DNA of 64,000 nt from an uncultured Christensenellaceae bacterium (GTDB lineage Bacteria; Bacillota; Clostridia; Christensenellales; Borkfalkiaceae), in contig CAJUNJ010000010.1 of assembly GCA_910587825.1 (NCBI GenBank), positions 1 through 64,000 on the forward strand, written 5' to 3'. The translations under genes were made by a program, and so were the position numbers. The notes under the pieces are model-generated. The model was not told the origin of the DNA and made no database searches. It was given only the letters and a program-made list of their open reading frames with translations. Shown here piece after piece: positions 16,856 through 24,550 of this stretch (position 1 is its first letter; each line of letters begins with the position of its first letter).

Positions 16856-17317
16856 ATGAAAACTTGCAAATTTTTAGATAGGGATTTTGAATTTGGTGGT
16901 ACGATAGACCATTTAGAGCAAGATAAAGGAAAGTATAAAGGAATTTATATTATCGTTTGTCCTAAGAGTTTTCAAGATATATGTTTTGATGAATGCAGTA
17001 AAGCTGGCAGATATAAGGGCAAGAATCCTACTATAACAGTTGAAAAGCTGGAAAGTAAATGGGTTAACAGTGCAGAGATTTTATACATAGGTAAAAGCGA
17101 AACAAGCGTGGGAAAGCGTATGCGGCAGCACATAGAATTTTGGTATGGTGAAGCTGTTCCTGCGTGGGGTGGACGTATTATTGCACAATTACGAAATTTT
17201 GGAAATTTGGAAGTGTGGTATTATCCGTGCGAAATACCAAAGGATATGGAGCATACGTTATTAAAGGAATTTGAGTCAAGGTATAAACAATTACCGTTTG
17301 CAAACTTTAAACGCTAA
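16856..17317 (+). CDS. GIY-YIG family nuclease
   Basis: 153 residues. The GIY motif is GIYIIV near 30-35 and the YIG is LYIGKSETSVGKRMRQH near 81-97, including the conserved arginine. The catalytic glutamate is likely the one in DMEHTLLKEF, with the PFAN element following near the end. The order and spacing fit a GIY-YIG endonuclease domain with an insertion between the two halves. It closes a plus-strand group with the CoiA-like gene. Intron homing seems unlikely as there is no host intron here. Confidence 0.8.
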   Translation: MKTCKFLDRDFEFGGTIDHLEQDKGKYKGIYIIVCPKSFQDICFDECSKAGRYKGKNPTITVEKLESKWVNSAEILYIGKSETSVGKRMRQHIEFWYGEAVPAWGGRIIAQLRNFGNLEVWYYPCEIPKDMEHTLLKEFESRYKQLPFANFKR

Positions 17318-17325
17318 TATTTAAA

Positions 17326-17344
17326 TGCGCTACAATGTAAGCGC
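17326..17344. terminator. Bidirectional terminator between convergent genes
   Basis: TGCGCTAC and GTAAGCGCA pair with one bulge, flanked by an A-run on the left and a T-run on the right. It lies between the GIY-YIG gene and the convergent ParB-like gene. Confidence 0.6.
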
Positions 17345-17350
17345 AATTTT

Positions 17351-18235
17351 CTATTGAGTATCTTCCTCATTTTCATCTTCTTCAGAGTCGTCTGTTACTT
17401 CGTATGTATCATCTTCTTCAGCAAGCGCATTTAAGATTGAATAGTCTTTTGAATATAAAAGATTAATAGAGAGCTTTGCAGCCGCGCTTTTCTTTTTTCC
17501 GTTATACTCTAAAATCATAGCTTCGGCATAACCCATACAACCGGGGCGGCGCTCTTTTGCCGTTCTGGTAAGCTGCTTTATTGAAACGGCACCCAGCTTT
17601 TCTTTAAAAAGGTCATCATTTAGGACGTCTTTATACACGATAATTAATTTTGCTACAGCGTTTAATATGTTTGCGCTAAATGAATTATAGTCGCCTTCCC
17701 ATGCGCCTATAATAAGCCGTAGTACACGGTCAAGAGCGTGGTAGCCGTGTTTTCTAAAAATATTTTCAAGAGCTGCAATGGCGCAAATATTTCCGGGGGC
17801 CTTTTTAGAACTAATCTGCAAACCGTATGATTCAACTAAAGATTTTATCATTAGTTGTTCATCGTTACCCGCTTCTATATTTGCCATAAAAATTTCATAG
17901 GGGCTTAAAGGCTTAACAAATTTCATTTGGTTAGCGAATATGTCCGCTTCGTGTTCGTAACATAAATCATCGTATATCATACACCAAACGGGAGTTTCAC
18001 GCGAACCGGAAACGAGAGCTATAATTTCTATAGTATGTTGACCGTTAAAGACATAATTGATATTATCACGCCTGCTAACTTTAACAGGGTTAATCTGGTA
18101 TAAATCAAAGTTTGAAGCTGCGCGGTTTATATGTGATTGAGATAAATTACGTTGATATTCCTGATTTGATACAAGGTTTTTTATTGGGATTTGCTCGAAG
18201 TGTACATTGGGAACGAATGCGCTATAATCTTTCAA
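17351..18235 (-). CDS. ParB-like nuclease-fold protein
   Basis: 294 residues, probably starting at a TTG that overlaps the stop of the preceding gene. The N-terminus has a ParB/sulfiredoxin-like outline: QIPIKNLVSNQEYQRNLS, then NYVFNGQHTIEIIAL (GQH in place of the usual G(E/Q)(R/H)R), then SPYEIFMANIEAG. The middle is helical and the C-terminus is a long acidic tail. In such elements these proteins are found next to recombinases and may act in partition or regulation. No ParA is adjacent. Confidence 0.7.
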   Translation of the reverse strand: MKDYSAFVPNVHFEQIPIKNLVSNQEYQRNLSQSHINRAASNFDLYQINPVKVSRRDNINYVFNGQHTIEIIALVSGSRETPVWCMIYDDLCYEHEADIFANQMKFVKPLSPYEIFMANIEAGNDEQLMIKSLVESYGLQISSKKAPGNICAIAALENIFRKHGYHALDRVLRLIIGAWEGDYNSFSANILNAVAKLIIVYKDVLNDDLFKEKLGAVSIKQLTRTAKERRPGCMGYAEAMILEYNGKKKSAAAKLSINLLYSKDYSILNALAEEDDTYEVTDDSEEDENEEDTQ

Positions 18236-19173
18236 TTTGTTTTCTCCTTTAATAGTGCAAGCATATCTTTTAGCGAGCTGTCTAATTTTAGTATAATGGT
18301 AGACAGCTTATTTTTTGCTGATTTTGAAACTGATTTAAAGTTTGTGTTTTTAATTGTGCGGTTTATTGAACCCAGCCAAGACGGAATTGTCAAGGTTAAT
18401 TCTGTTATAGGTGCGTCTGGATCAAACGTTGGCATATCCTTTACTGTCTTTTTATTCGCTGACTGTTTAGATATATACGGGTTATTTTGAATAACATTCC
18501 TCGCCTTTTTAAATATTACTTGTTGTCCGTCATTTTGTTCAAGTTGCTGTATAAGACGATTAATTTCTGAAATGGGCATTTTAGATATTTCAATAATATT
18601 TTTGTGGGAAATCTTATACTTGCCAGATAATATCTTGATAACGAGGTCAGGAGCTGTTGCACTCACTTTTTCCAATGCGCGTGTATATAGAGCAAATTTT
18701 TGTACAGTTCCATAAGAGATATTGTTTTCTTTAGCTATACGTTGTGCTGTTATGTGCCGAGAAGGGTGAGCCTTGTCATCGGGCTGAAGTCCGTCCTCTG
18801 GATAATACGGGCTTGAAAGGTCGGAGCTTTTACGTCTGATAATAAGTTTTTCCGTTTCATATTGGAGCCCAATAAGGAAACGTCGCATTTCCTCTGTTAA
18901 ATCATCACGTTTAAGTTGGTGCGCACATATCCACGCAATTACGGCTTCACGACAATCAAAATGTAGTTCTTGAAAGTCAAAGGGTATATTGTGGTTTGCG
19001 CATATTTCGTATTGGTAAATACCGTCAATTACAATATTCCCCCATACTGTTATTTGTTCGTGGCAGCCGTTAGAAATAATAGTTTGTTCAAGGTTAGAGT
19101 ATTCTCTTTTAGAAAGTGGTCGAATGAGTGATTTAAATTGTTTATCAATTCTAAATGTAGTTAAATTAGTCAT
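18232..19173 (-). CDS. ParB/RepB-like DNA-binding protein
   Basis: 313 residues. The N-terminal 90 residues resemble a ParB-like domain (LSKREYSNLEQTII, VIDGIYQYEICANHNIPF). REAVIAWICAHQLKRDDL follows. A helix-turn-helix is likely around ITAQRIAKENNISYGTVQKF (about 143-162). The basic C-terminus is rich in Lys and Ser. It overlaps both neighbours and so belongs to the recombinase operon. With the other ParB-like gene it may steer recombination or segregation. Confidence 0.7.
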   Translation of the reverse strand: MTNLTTFRIDKQFKSLIRPLSKREYSNLEQTIISNGCHEQITVWGNIVIDGIYQYEICANHNIPFDFQELHFDCREAVIAWICAHQLKRDDLTEEMRRFLIGLQYETEKLIIRRKSSDLSSPYYPEDGLQPDDKAHPSRHITAQRIAKENNISYGTVQKFALYTRALEKVSATAPDLVIKILSGKYKISHKNIIEISKMPISEINRLIQQLEQNDGQQVIFKKARNVIQNNPYISKQSANKKTVKDMPTFDPDAPITELTLTIPSWLGSINRTIKNTNFKSVSKSAKNKLSTIILKLDSSLKDMLALLKEKTN

Positions 19174-19555
19174 TGTCTAAGTTCTCCAATGGATCAATGC
19201 GTTTGATAGTTTTTAAAGAGAAAACTGCTGCTTTTTGTGCAGGCAGTATATTCCCAAAGAAACGGTATGAGTAATTAGCTTCTAAGCCGCCAATTATTTC
19301 GCATAGTTTTGTAGTGAATGTGCGGCTATATATTTCGTATGAATTATCTGACTTCATACGGTGAATATTGACTTTATGGGTTTGATCTCCCGATAATTCT
19401 TTTTCAACAGAGCGAATAGCAACTTCCATAGTTTTAGGATTGACAAGTAATTGTATATACTTAGGGTCGCCTAACTGATGTATAGTTGCTTTGTGAATAC
19501 GTATTCTATATTTTTTCAAATCGACAGCCATAGTGGTTGACATAACACTATTCAT
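19166..19555 (-). CDS. Small recombinase-accessory protein A
   Basis: About 129 residues. The start at 19555 is chosen because its ATG overlaps the stop of the upstream gene (ATGAATAG). The segment KYIQLLVNPKTMEVAIR and the later YSYRFFGNILPAQKAAVFSL match the C-terminal extension of the serine recombinase encoded two genes upstream (NYIELLINPIERKFAIR and CKYRIIGSRF). It therefore looks like a stand-alone copy of that domain. The role is unknown; a recombination directionality or synapsis partner is plausible. Confidence 0.7.
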   Translation of the reverse strand: MNSVMSTTMAVDLKKYRIRIHKATIHQLGDPKYIQLLVNPKTMEVAIRSVEKELSGDQTHKVNIHRMKSDNSYEIYSRTFTTKLCEIIGGLEANYSYRFFGNILPAQKAAVFSLKTIKRIDPLENLDND

Positions 19556-20255
19556 CGTTAGTACCACCGTCATTTATTGTTACTGAAAGAGAAGCGTTAT
19601 CCTCTGCATTTTCGGGCGGCGTTTCTTCTCTTATGGCGTATATTGCGTAACCGTCAAAAATATTTATCTGCATTGATTGACGGTGTTCGTTGAAAGGAAG
19701 TCCGAATTGATTTTGCCAATCTTGCGGGAAAACAGGTGTGCGTGATGTTTTGGATTTCGCGCCTTCTACATTAACGCGTTGATATACTTCCGTGGCTGTA
19801 AGGTCAAAAGCAATAAGATATTCGCCATTTGAATGAATAAGTTTACCGAGCAATTTGTACCGATAATTAGGGTCCCAATCCATCATCGATACAATTTTGG
19901 CAAAGAATATTTTACATGTTATCGGCTTAGGTTTGCGCTTGCCGTTGGCATTTTGGGTACACCACATAAATGAGTCGCGTGAGCCTTCAGAGCAGGGGCG
20001 AAGTGCAAGAATTTTCTTTTCTCTACTTACAAGCACTTGCGCAAAGCCTGAGTTGGGGAACTTTGAAAGGCAAGCGGCATTTACATAAAATTTGCAGTTA
20101 TTAAAGGAAACAGACGGTTCTTGTAAATGTGCAAAGAATTCGCGGCGAACAACTTGGAACTCGTCAAAATTAAAGTTTTCGCCAAGTTCCCAAAGCTCGT
20201 CATTTTCACCTAATACGGGCTGATTAGTGGGTGTAGTTTCTTCCGATTTACTCAT
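19548..20255 (-). CDS. Small recombinase-accessory protein B
   Basis: 235 residues. Its core (VVRREFFAHLQEPSVSFNN, AQVLVSREKKILALRP, YRYKLLGKLIHSNGEYLIAF) parallels the C-terminal extension of the large serine recombinase (ITRSEFFDSVNRPCITFSN, IELLINPIERKFAIR, CKYRIIGS). Flanking tails are acidic. It overlaps the recombinase gene by eight bases. It is a second free-standing homologue of the same domain, diverged from the first. Confidence 0.7.
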   Translation of the reverse strand: MSKSEETTPTNQPVLGENDELWELGENFNFDEFQVVRREFFAHLQEPSVSFNNCKFYVNAACLSKFPNSGFAQVLVSREKKILALRPCSEGSRDSFMWCTQNANGKRKPKPITCKIFFAKIVSMMDWDPNYRYKLLGKLIHSNGEYLIAFDLTATEVYQRVNVEGAKSKTSRTPVFPQDWQNQFGLPFNEHRQSMQINIFDGYAIYAIREETPPENAEDNASLSVTINDGGTNDE

Positions 20256-22158
20256 TCGTCTTTTTCTCCTGTGGCATTACGCCATTTAATTCTTTTTTTA
20301 TATATCTACGCAACTCGTCAAATGGGGTAACGTTAATTTTCTTTCCTGTTTCATATAATTGACCTTCCATACGGATTTTCCAATCTGATTCACTTTGTTT
20401 ATCTAAAGCAGCAAGAGTCTGTTCGTGTAGGTAATAAGGCTTACCAAAACTGCTTGTCCATTCTTTTGGAATTGCGCGTATGCGTTTGCCCGAAGGTGTG
20501 TACGGCTGAATAGACACTGTTCCGGCTTCGGTTGCCTCTTGACTGCTTAGAACATAAGATTTGAAAAAGGCTTCAGAATTGGATACGTCAAAGATATATG
20601 CAATTTCGTTATCTTTCTCAAATCGAGATCCAATAATTCTGTATTTACAATCAGTATTCCAACCGAACAGTGAGAAAACCGTATTTTGGAAAGCGGCTGA
20701 GGGGATAGGCTTGGTGTAATAAATTTTTTGTGATACCTTGGAGCAAATAACGGCTTGTCTATTTGACTTTGCTGTTGTTCTGATTGCAAATTTTCTTTCT
20801 ATAGGGTTAATAAGTAATTCGATATAGTTTTTCTCTCCCAGCTCGCGCACACATTCAGTATTCAGCATTATTTGATTATTAGAGAACGTAATACAAGGTC
20901 TATTAACGCTGTCAAAGAATTCTGAACGTGTTATTTCAAAGCCACGCAAATCAAAGTCGCCAGCTTCAACTTCGATTTTAATTTCTTCTTGCGCGGGTGC
21001 AGGATTAACGTCATTTTCATCTTTAATGAATGCGCTTTGTGAAGCATTGAAATAGTCGCCTTCTTTAAAACCTGCCCAGCGCGGGTTTATTACAACGAAG
21101 CCTTTTAAAATTCCGCTGTCAATAACGCGTAATTCAGGGAGGAAAGATTTGTTTTTATATTTTGCGTTATCCAGCATACGTTGAACAGCAATAAAATCGT
21201 CCCTTGAAACAATTGCTTCGTGGTGTTTATGATAAGTGCTTTGAGGTCTTTCCCCGCGGTTTTTAGCTGACTTATGAGTACGGTAACTTATAGTGTATGT
21301 TTTTCTGGTAACAACGTCACCGCAGTGGCGTTCATTTCTTAAAACTTGCACTACACCGTTAGAAGTCCATTTAACATTTCCGAGATATGATTTCCGCCCG
21401 AGTGCATTGAGAGTATCTGCTATTTGTTGCGAGGAATATCCGTATAAATACATACAGAAAGCGAGCTTAACCGTAGGGGCTTCTTCTGGATTTATAATCA
21501 GATTTCCATTTTCATCGTGTGTATATCCGAGCAGCTTTGGCGTTAAAGGAATACCGTGGTCAAGGCGCATACGAAGTGAAGTTTCCATACTGCGGCTTCT
21601 TGTATGCGATTCTTCTTCCGCCATAGTAGCTTGAAAGGTAAGCGCCATCTGTGATTCATCGTTGAGAGAGAAAATACATTCAGACTCAAAAAAAACGCCC
21701 ACAGGTGGTTTTTGCTCTGCGAGGTCGCGCACAAGTCCGATACAGTCAACTACATTTCTGGCAAAACGTGAAACGCTTTTTGTAATAATCAAACTGAGCT
21801 TGCCGGCTTTACTGTCGGCAATCATTTCATTGAAAGCATCTCTATGTTTTAAGGAAGTACCGCTTATTCCTTCATCAGCATATATCTTGATTAATTTCCA
21901 ATTGGGGTGTTGAATGACGAATTCTTCGTAGTATTGTTTTTGTAATTCAAAGGAAGTTGTTTGTCGAACGTCGTCTGTTGAAACACGAACATAAATACCT
22001 ACGTTTTGCTGTGTGTCGTTATCGTAGTAATCAATAGGCTTGTCCGCGGGTTTGTATTCATAGTTTTCTTGATCGATTTCAACGTGCATGCGCTTGCGAG
22101 TTCTTGCTTTGGCGCGTTGACGTTCCGTTTGCTTATTTATATCAATCATTATGCTCAC
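20248..22158 (-). CDS. Large serine recombinase with unusual C-terminal domain
   Basis: 636 residues. The resolvase domain spans about 52-200 with catalytic S60 in YVRVSTDD, an arginine-rich SRFARN and the E-helix EEESHTRSRSMETSLRMR. The recombinase domain follows (GIPLTPKLLGY ... MYLYGYSSQQIADTLNALG ... LRNERHCGDV). In place of the usual zinc ribbon and coiled coil, about residues 390-600 hold a domain that recurs alone in the two downstream genes. It probably catalyses integration and excision of an element. A GTG at 22158 or an ATG at 22149 could be the start; both overlap the upstream gene. Confidence 0.9.
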   Translation of the reverse strand: MSIMIDINKQTERQRAKARTRKRMHVEIDQENYEYKPADKPIDYYDNDTQQNVGIYVRVSTDDVRQTTSFELQKQYYEEFVIQHPNWKLIKIYADEGISGTSLKHRDAFNEMIADSKAGKLSLIITKSVSRFARNVVDCIGLVRDLAEQKPPVGVFFESECIFSLNDESQMALTFQATMAEEESHTRSRSMETSLRMRLDHGIPLTPKLLGYTHDENGNLIINPEEAPTVKLAFCMYLYGYSSQQIADTLNALGRKSYLGNVKWTSNGVVQVLRNERHCGDVVTRKTYTISYRTHKSAKNRGERPQSTYHKHHEAIVSRDDFIAVQRMLDNAKYKNKSFLPELRVIDSGILKGFVVINPRWAGFKEGDYFNASQSAFIKDENDVNPAPAQEEIKIEVEAGDFDLRGFEITRSEFFDSVNRPCITFSNNQIMLNTECVRELGEKNYIELLINPIERKFAIRTTAKSNRQAVICSKVSQKIYYTKPIPSAAFQNTVFSLFGWNTDCKYRIIGSRFEKDNEIAYIFDVSNSEAFFKSYVLSSQEATEAGTVSIQPYTPSGKRIRAIPKEWTSSFGKPYYLHEQTLAALDKQSESDWKIRMEGQLYETGKKINVTPFDELRRYIKKELNGVMPQEKKTNE

Positions 22159-22753
22159 ACTTTTTTTCGTTTGCGTTTTCTGGTAAGACTTGCAAATCAG
22201 GCGTTGGTAAAAAGAACGTATCTTTCATATCATTTTTGTAATATGAGGCAAGCGTAAAAATATCTTCGGAAATGAAGTAAATACCGATAGGCGGAATTTG
22301 TGATGCAAGAATACGTGAACACAGAGTTACTTCGTGTGGCTTTTTAGAAACATTGGAAACTTTTTGTGTTATGATTAAATCAACTTTTCCTTCGAGAGCA
22401 TCATTAAGCAAACGGCACCATTCGGGAGCTGATTCCATATTGGGCGCAGTCGCACCTTCGTCTATATAAAAATCGATTATTTCCCAATTAGGACATAATG
22501 CAACCGTATCTATGTATTGCTGCTTATGGAAAGTGAGATAATCTTCATAACGGGTTTGGTTGAAATAACGGATATAAACACCGATTTTGTAATGATTAGC
22601 AGGGCTGGGGCATTCGTGACGAATATTATTTAACCACGTTTTATGCTCTGCAATTTTGCGTGCGTGTTCAGGCGTTTCGCAAAAAAAATTAAGTTGTTGG
22701 GGAGTCCGCGCTATTTCATAAAACTTATTTATAATCTCTATTTCGTCTGCCAT
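22142..22753 (-). CDS. Catalytically degenerate serine recombinase paralogue
   Basis: About 203 residues; the start at 22753 follows GAGGG. Residues 57-175 align with the resolvase domain of the next gene: IGVYIRYFNQT against VGIYVRVSTDD, NWEIIDFYIDEGA against NWKLIKIYADEGI, KVDLIITQKVSNVSK against KLSLIITKSVSRFAR, PPIGIYFISEDIF against PPVGVFFESECIF. The catalytic serine is replaced (F64 or N65) and the SRFARN arginines are lost, so it cannot cleave DNA by the known mechanism. The recombinase DNA-binding domain is absent. It likely acts as a partner or regulator of the active enzyme. Confidence 0.85.
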   Translation of the reverse strand: MADEIEIINKFYEIARTPQQLNFFCETPEHARKIAEHKTWLNNIRHECPSPANHYKIGVYIRYFNQTRYEDYLTFHKQQYIDTVALCPNWEIIDFYIDEGATAPNMESAPEWCRLLNDALEGKVDLIITQKVSNVSKKPHEVTLCSRILASQIPPIGIYFISEDIFTLASYYKNDMKDTFFLPTPDLQVLPENANEKKCEHND

Positions 22754-22810
22754 AATTCCCTCTGGAAACAATTTTGTGGTAATTATAAGTTAAATGAAAG
22801 TAAAAATAAA

Positions 22811-22845
22811 TAAACCAGCAGTCACATATGTTGACTACTGGTTTA
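22811..22845. terminator. Hairpin terminator
   Basis: TAAACCAGCAGTCA and TGACTACTGGTTTA form a 14-bp stem with one mismatch, between the recombinase operon and the XRE gene. Confidence 0.6.
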
Positions 22846-22902
22846 TATTATTTAAAGTTTTTTTAAGATAAAATATAAGAGCGAATGTATTCGCCGAAGA
22901 AA

Positions 22903-23253
22903 CTAATCTTCCTTTTTGCTGTGCAAGGAGGCTTTAATTTCCTTAACAATTTTAAGGATAGATTCGATTTCTTGTGGGGAGCAATCTTTGAGCAAGTCAG
23001 CGAATTCTTGCTGGTATATCTGGTTTACGACAGGTACATTTGGACGAAGTATTGAGTCGGCCGACATTTTTAAAGTTTCAACTATCCGGCAGAACGTCAA
23101 GATATTCATTTTCGTTTTTCCGAGTTCTATATCACTTATATAAGGATCGGAAACTTCAATAGCAAAAGCGAGGTCGGCTTGACTTAAATTTTGCGCAGTT
23201 CTTGCGGCGCGTATTCTTTGACCAATCTGCTTCAGTTCTGAATTTGAGTCCAA
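22903..23253 (-). CDS. XRE-family transcriptional regulator
   Basis: 116 residues. The helix-turn-helix covers about 8-62 (IGQRIRAARTAQNLSQADLAFAIEVSDPYISDIELGK). The C-terminal helical half (FADLLKDCSPQEIESILKIVKEIK) resembles that of the divergent XRE protein encoded at 23389, suggesting paralogues that share operators. It likely controls the divergent intergenic region, and perhaps the recombinase operon, as a lysogeny-style switch. Confidence 0.85.
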   Translation of the reverse strand: MDSNSELKQIGQRIRAARTAQNLSQADLAFAIEVSDPYISDIELGKTKMNILTFCRIVETLKMSADSILRPNVPVVNQIYQQEFADLLKDCSPQEIESILKIVKEIKASLHSKKED

Positions 23254-23322
23254 GATTTGACCTCCTTCGCCAATAGACTATATTTAATTGCAATTTTATC
23301 ATCAATAGTTTATAATTAGAAC

Positions 23323-23358
23323 AGCCAATTGTCTATATCATAAACAATTGGCTATAAT
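23323..23358 (+). promoter_or_regulatory. Promoter overlapped by an inverted-repeat operator
   Basis: TTGTCT (23330-23335), 17 bases and TATAAT (23353-23358) drive the XRE gene at 23389. An inverted repeat (AGCCAATTGT 23323-23332, ACAATTGGCT 23344-23353) covers both promoter boxes, so a repressor bound here would block transcription. Related ATAG(A/T)(C/T)TAT boxes lie further left toward 23253. Confidence 0.7.
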
Positions 23359-23388
23359 TGAGAAAACTATTTTTTGGAGGAATAAATA

Positions 23389-23748
23389 GTGGCTCTCAAT
23401 TACATTTTATTAGGAAAAAGAATTAAGTCGTTGCGGTGCAAAAAGCATTTAACACAAGCGGTGTTTTCCGAAATGATAGATAAAACACCGAATTATGTCT
23501 GCTGCATTGAAAGCGGGATAAAAGGGCCTAGCCTTGACACGCTTATACTTATAGCCAATGCACTTGGAGTAACGACTGACGTTTTGCTTGCTGAAAGTCT
23601 TGATAATTATCTTAAAGTTGATGAAAGCGAATACATAGAATTATTTCAAGACTGCACACCGTATGAGCGGCGTATTTTGATTGAAAATGCTCGGTCTTTA
23701 AAGACCGCAATGAGGGAATATCATTTCTTGAGCGGACGTAAGCAGTAG
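23389..23748 (+). CDS. XRE-family transcriptional regulator
   Basis: 119 residues from a GTG start preceded by TTGGAGG. The helix-turn-helix spans about 5-60 (LGKRIKSLRCKKHLTQAVFSEMIDKTPNYVCCIESG). The C-terminal helices (IELFQDCTPYERRILIENARSLK) resemble the divergent XRE protein. It is probably autoregulated through the dyad over its promoter. Confidence 0.85.
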   Translation: MALNYILLGKRIKSLRCKKHLTQAVFSEMIDKTPNYVCCIESGIKGPSLDTLILIANALGVTTDVLLAESLDNYLKVDESEYIELFQDCTPYERRILIENARSLKTAMREYHFLSGRKQ

Positions 23749-23782
23749 CAGTTACATTTTAAAATTGAGTTTCGCTAAAAAC

Positions 23783-23822
23783 AATACACCAGCGGTCAAA
23801 TGTTTCGCTGGCGGTGTGTATT
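23783..23822 (+). terminator. Hairpin after the XRE gene
   Basis: AATACACCAGCG pairs with CGCTGG and GTGTATT across a short bulge. The sequence resembles the hairpin at 22811-22845 and could be a diverged duplicate. Confidence 0.5.
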
Positions 23823-23895
23823 ACAGTTATTTTTCTACATTTTGCAAAAAGCCGACTACATTTTCAGTTTGGCTCTTTATTGCCATTTCAAATAT

Positions 23896-23903
23896 GGTAT
23901 AAT
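23896..23903 (+). promoter_or_regulatory. Extended -10 promoter
   Basis: GGTATAAT preceded by AT (TGG before TATAAT) places the transcript start near 23910, only a few bases before the ATG at 23915. Confidence 0.5.
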
Positions 23904-23914
23904 TATCCCGAATT

Positions 23915-24550
23915 ATGGTACGGGTTAAAAAACCGAGCTGGTATTCTTTTGAATTAAATGATTACTCTGCGCCAAGCTGTACTTCCTTTACCAAAACATA
24001 TTTTGGAACGATAGAAGATTTTAATGATGTTGTTCTTGAAATACCGTTTGGAATTGAAGAAGAACTGAAAGATACTTTTGAACGCTTTGCCGCGGGTGAA
24101 AGAAAGATAATCCATAATGCAGGATTTATTAAAAAAAGATTTGCGAAACCAGCAATTTTAATTAATGAAAACAATATAGCATTTGACTCGACCGAATATA
24201 AATTCCGTAATACTTATGGATTTTATTATTATATTCGATTTGATAGGGCAGAAGGTAAGATTTACCTATTAAAGCAGGGTAAATCATTTTATGTTGTTTA
24301 TCGAATGGCTTTAACAAATCCACAATTTCGTGATGAGCTATTTAGCAAAATAACTTGGTGCAATCTTGGTGATATGCTTTGCGGGCATCCCGGCATTTTA
24401 AAATACAACGATAAAGAAAAAGTATTGGTTAATATGCTGGGATTGATTGAGTCCAAGTATGATAATGAACAAAAAGCGATAGAACATTTTAATAGCTTGA
24501 TTAGCTTTAATTTGTCAAAATTTTTTGAGGACATTTTTGGCGATGGATAA
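23915..24550 (+). CDS. Hypothetical protein, 211 aa, apparently near-leaderless
   Basis: I do not recognise a family. The ATG has no ribosome binding site and lies about five bases from the predicted transcript start; the next in-frame Met is far inside, so leaderless translation is likely. An alpha/beta protein with EIPFGIEEELKDTFERFAAGERK, a YYIRFDRAEGKIYLLKQGK hairpin and a helical C-terminus. It overlaps the next gene by eight bases, so the two are coupled. Confidence 0.6.
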   Translation: MVRVKKPSWYSFELNDYSAPSCTSFTKTYFGTIEDFNDVVLEIPFGIEEELKDTFERFAAGERKIIHNAGFIKKRFAKPAILINENNIAFDSTEYKFRNTYGFYYYIRFDRAEGKIYLLKQGKSFYVVYRMALTNPQFRDELFSKITWCNLGDMLCGHPGILKYNDKEKVLVNMLGLIESKYDNEQKAIEHFNSLISFNLSKFFEDIFGDG

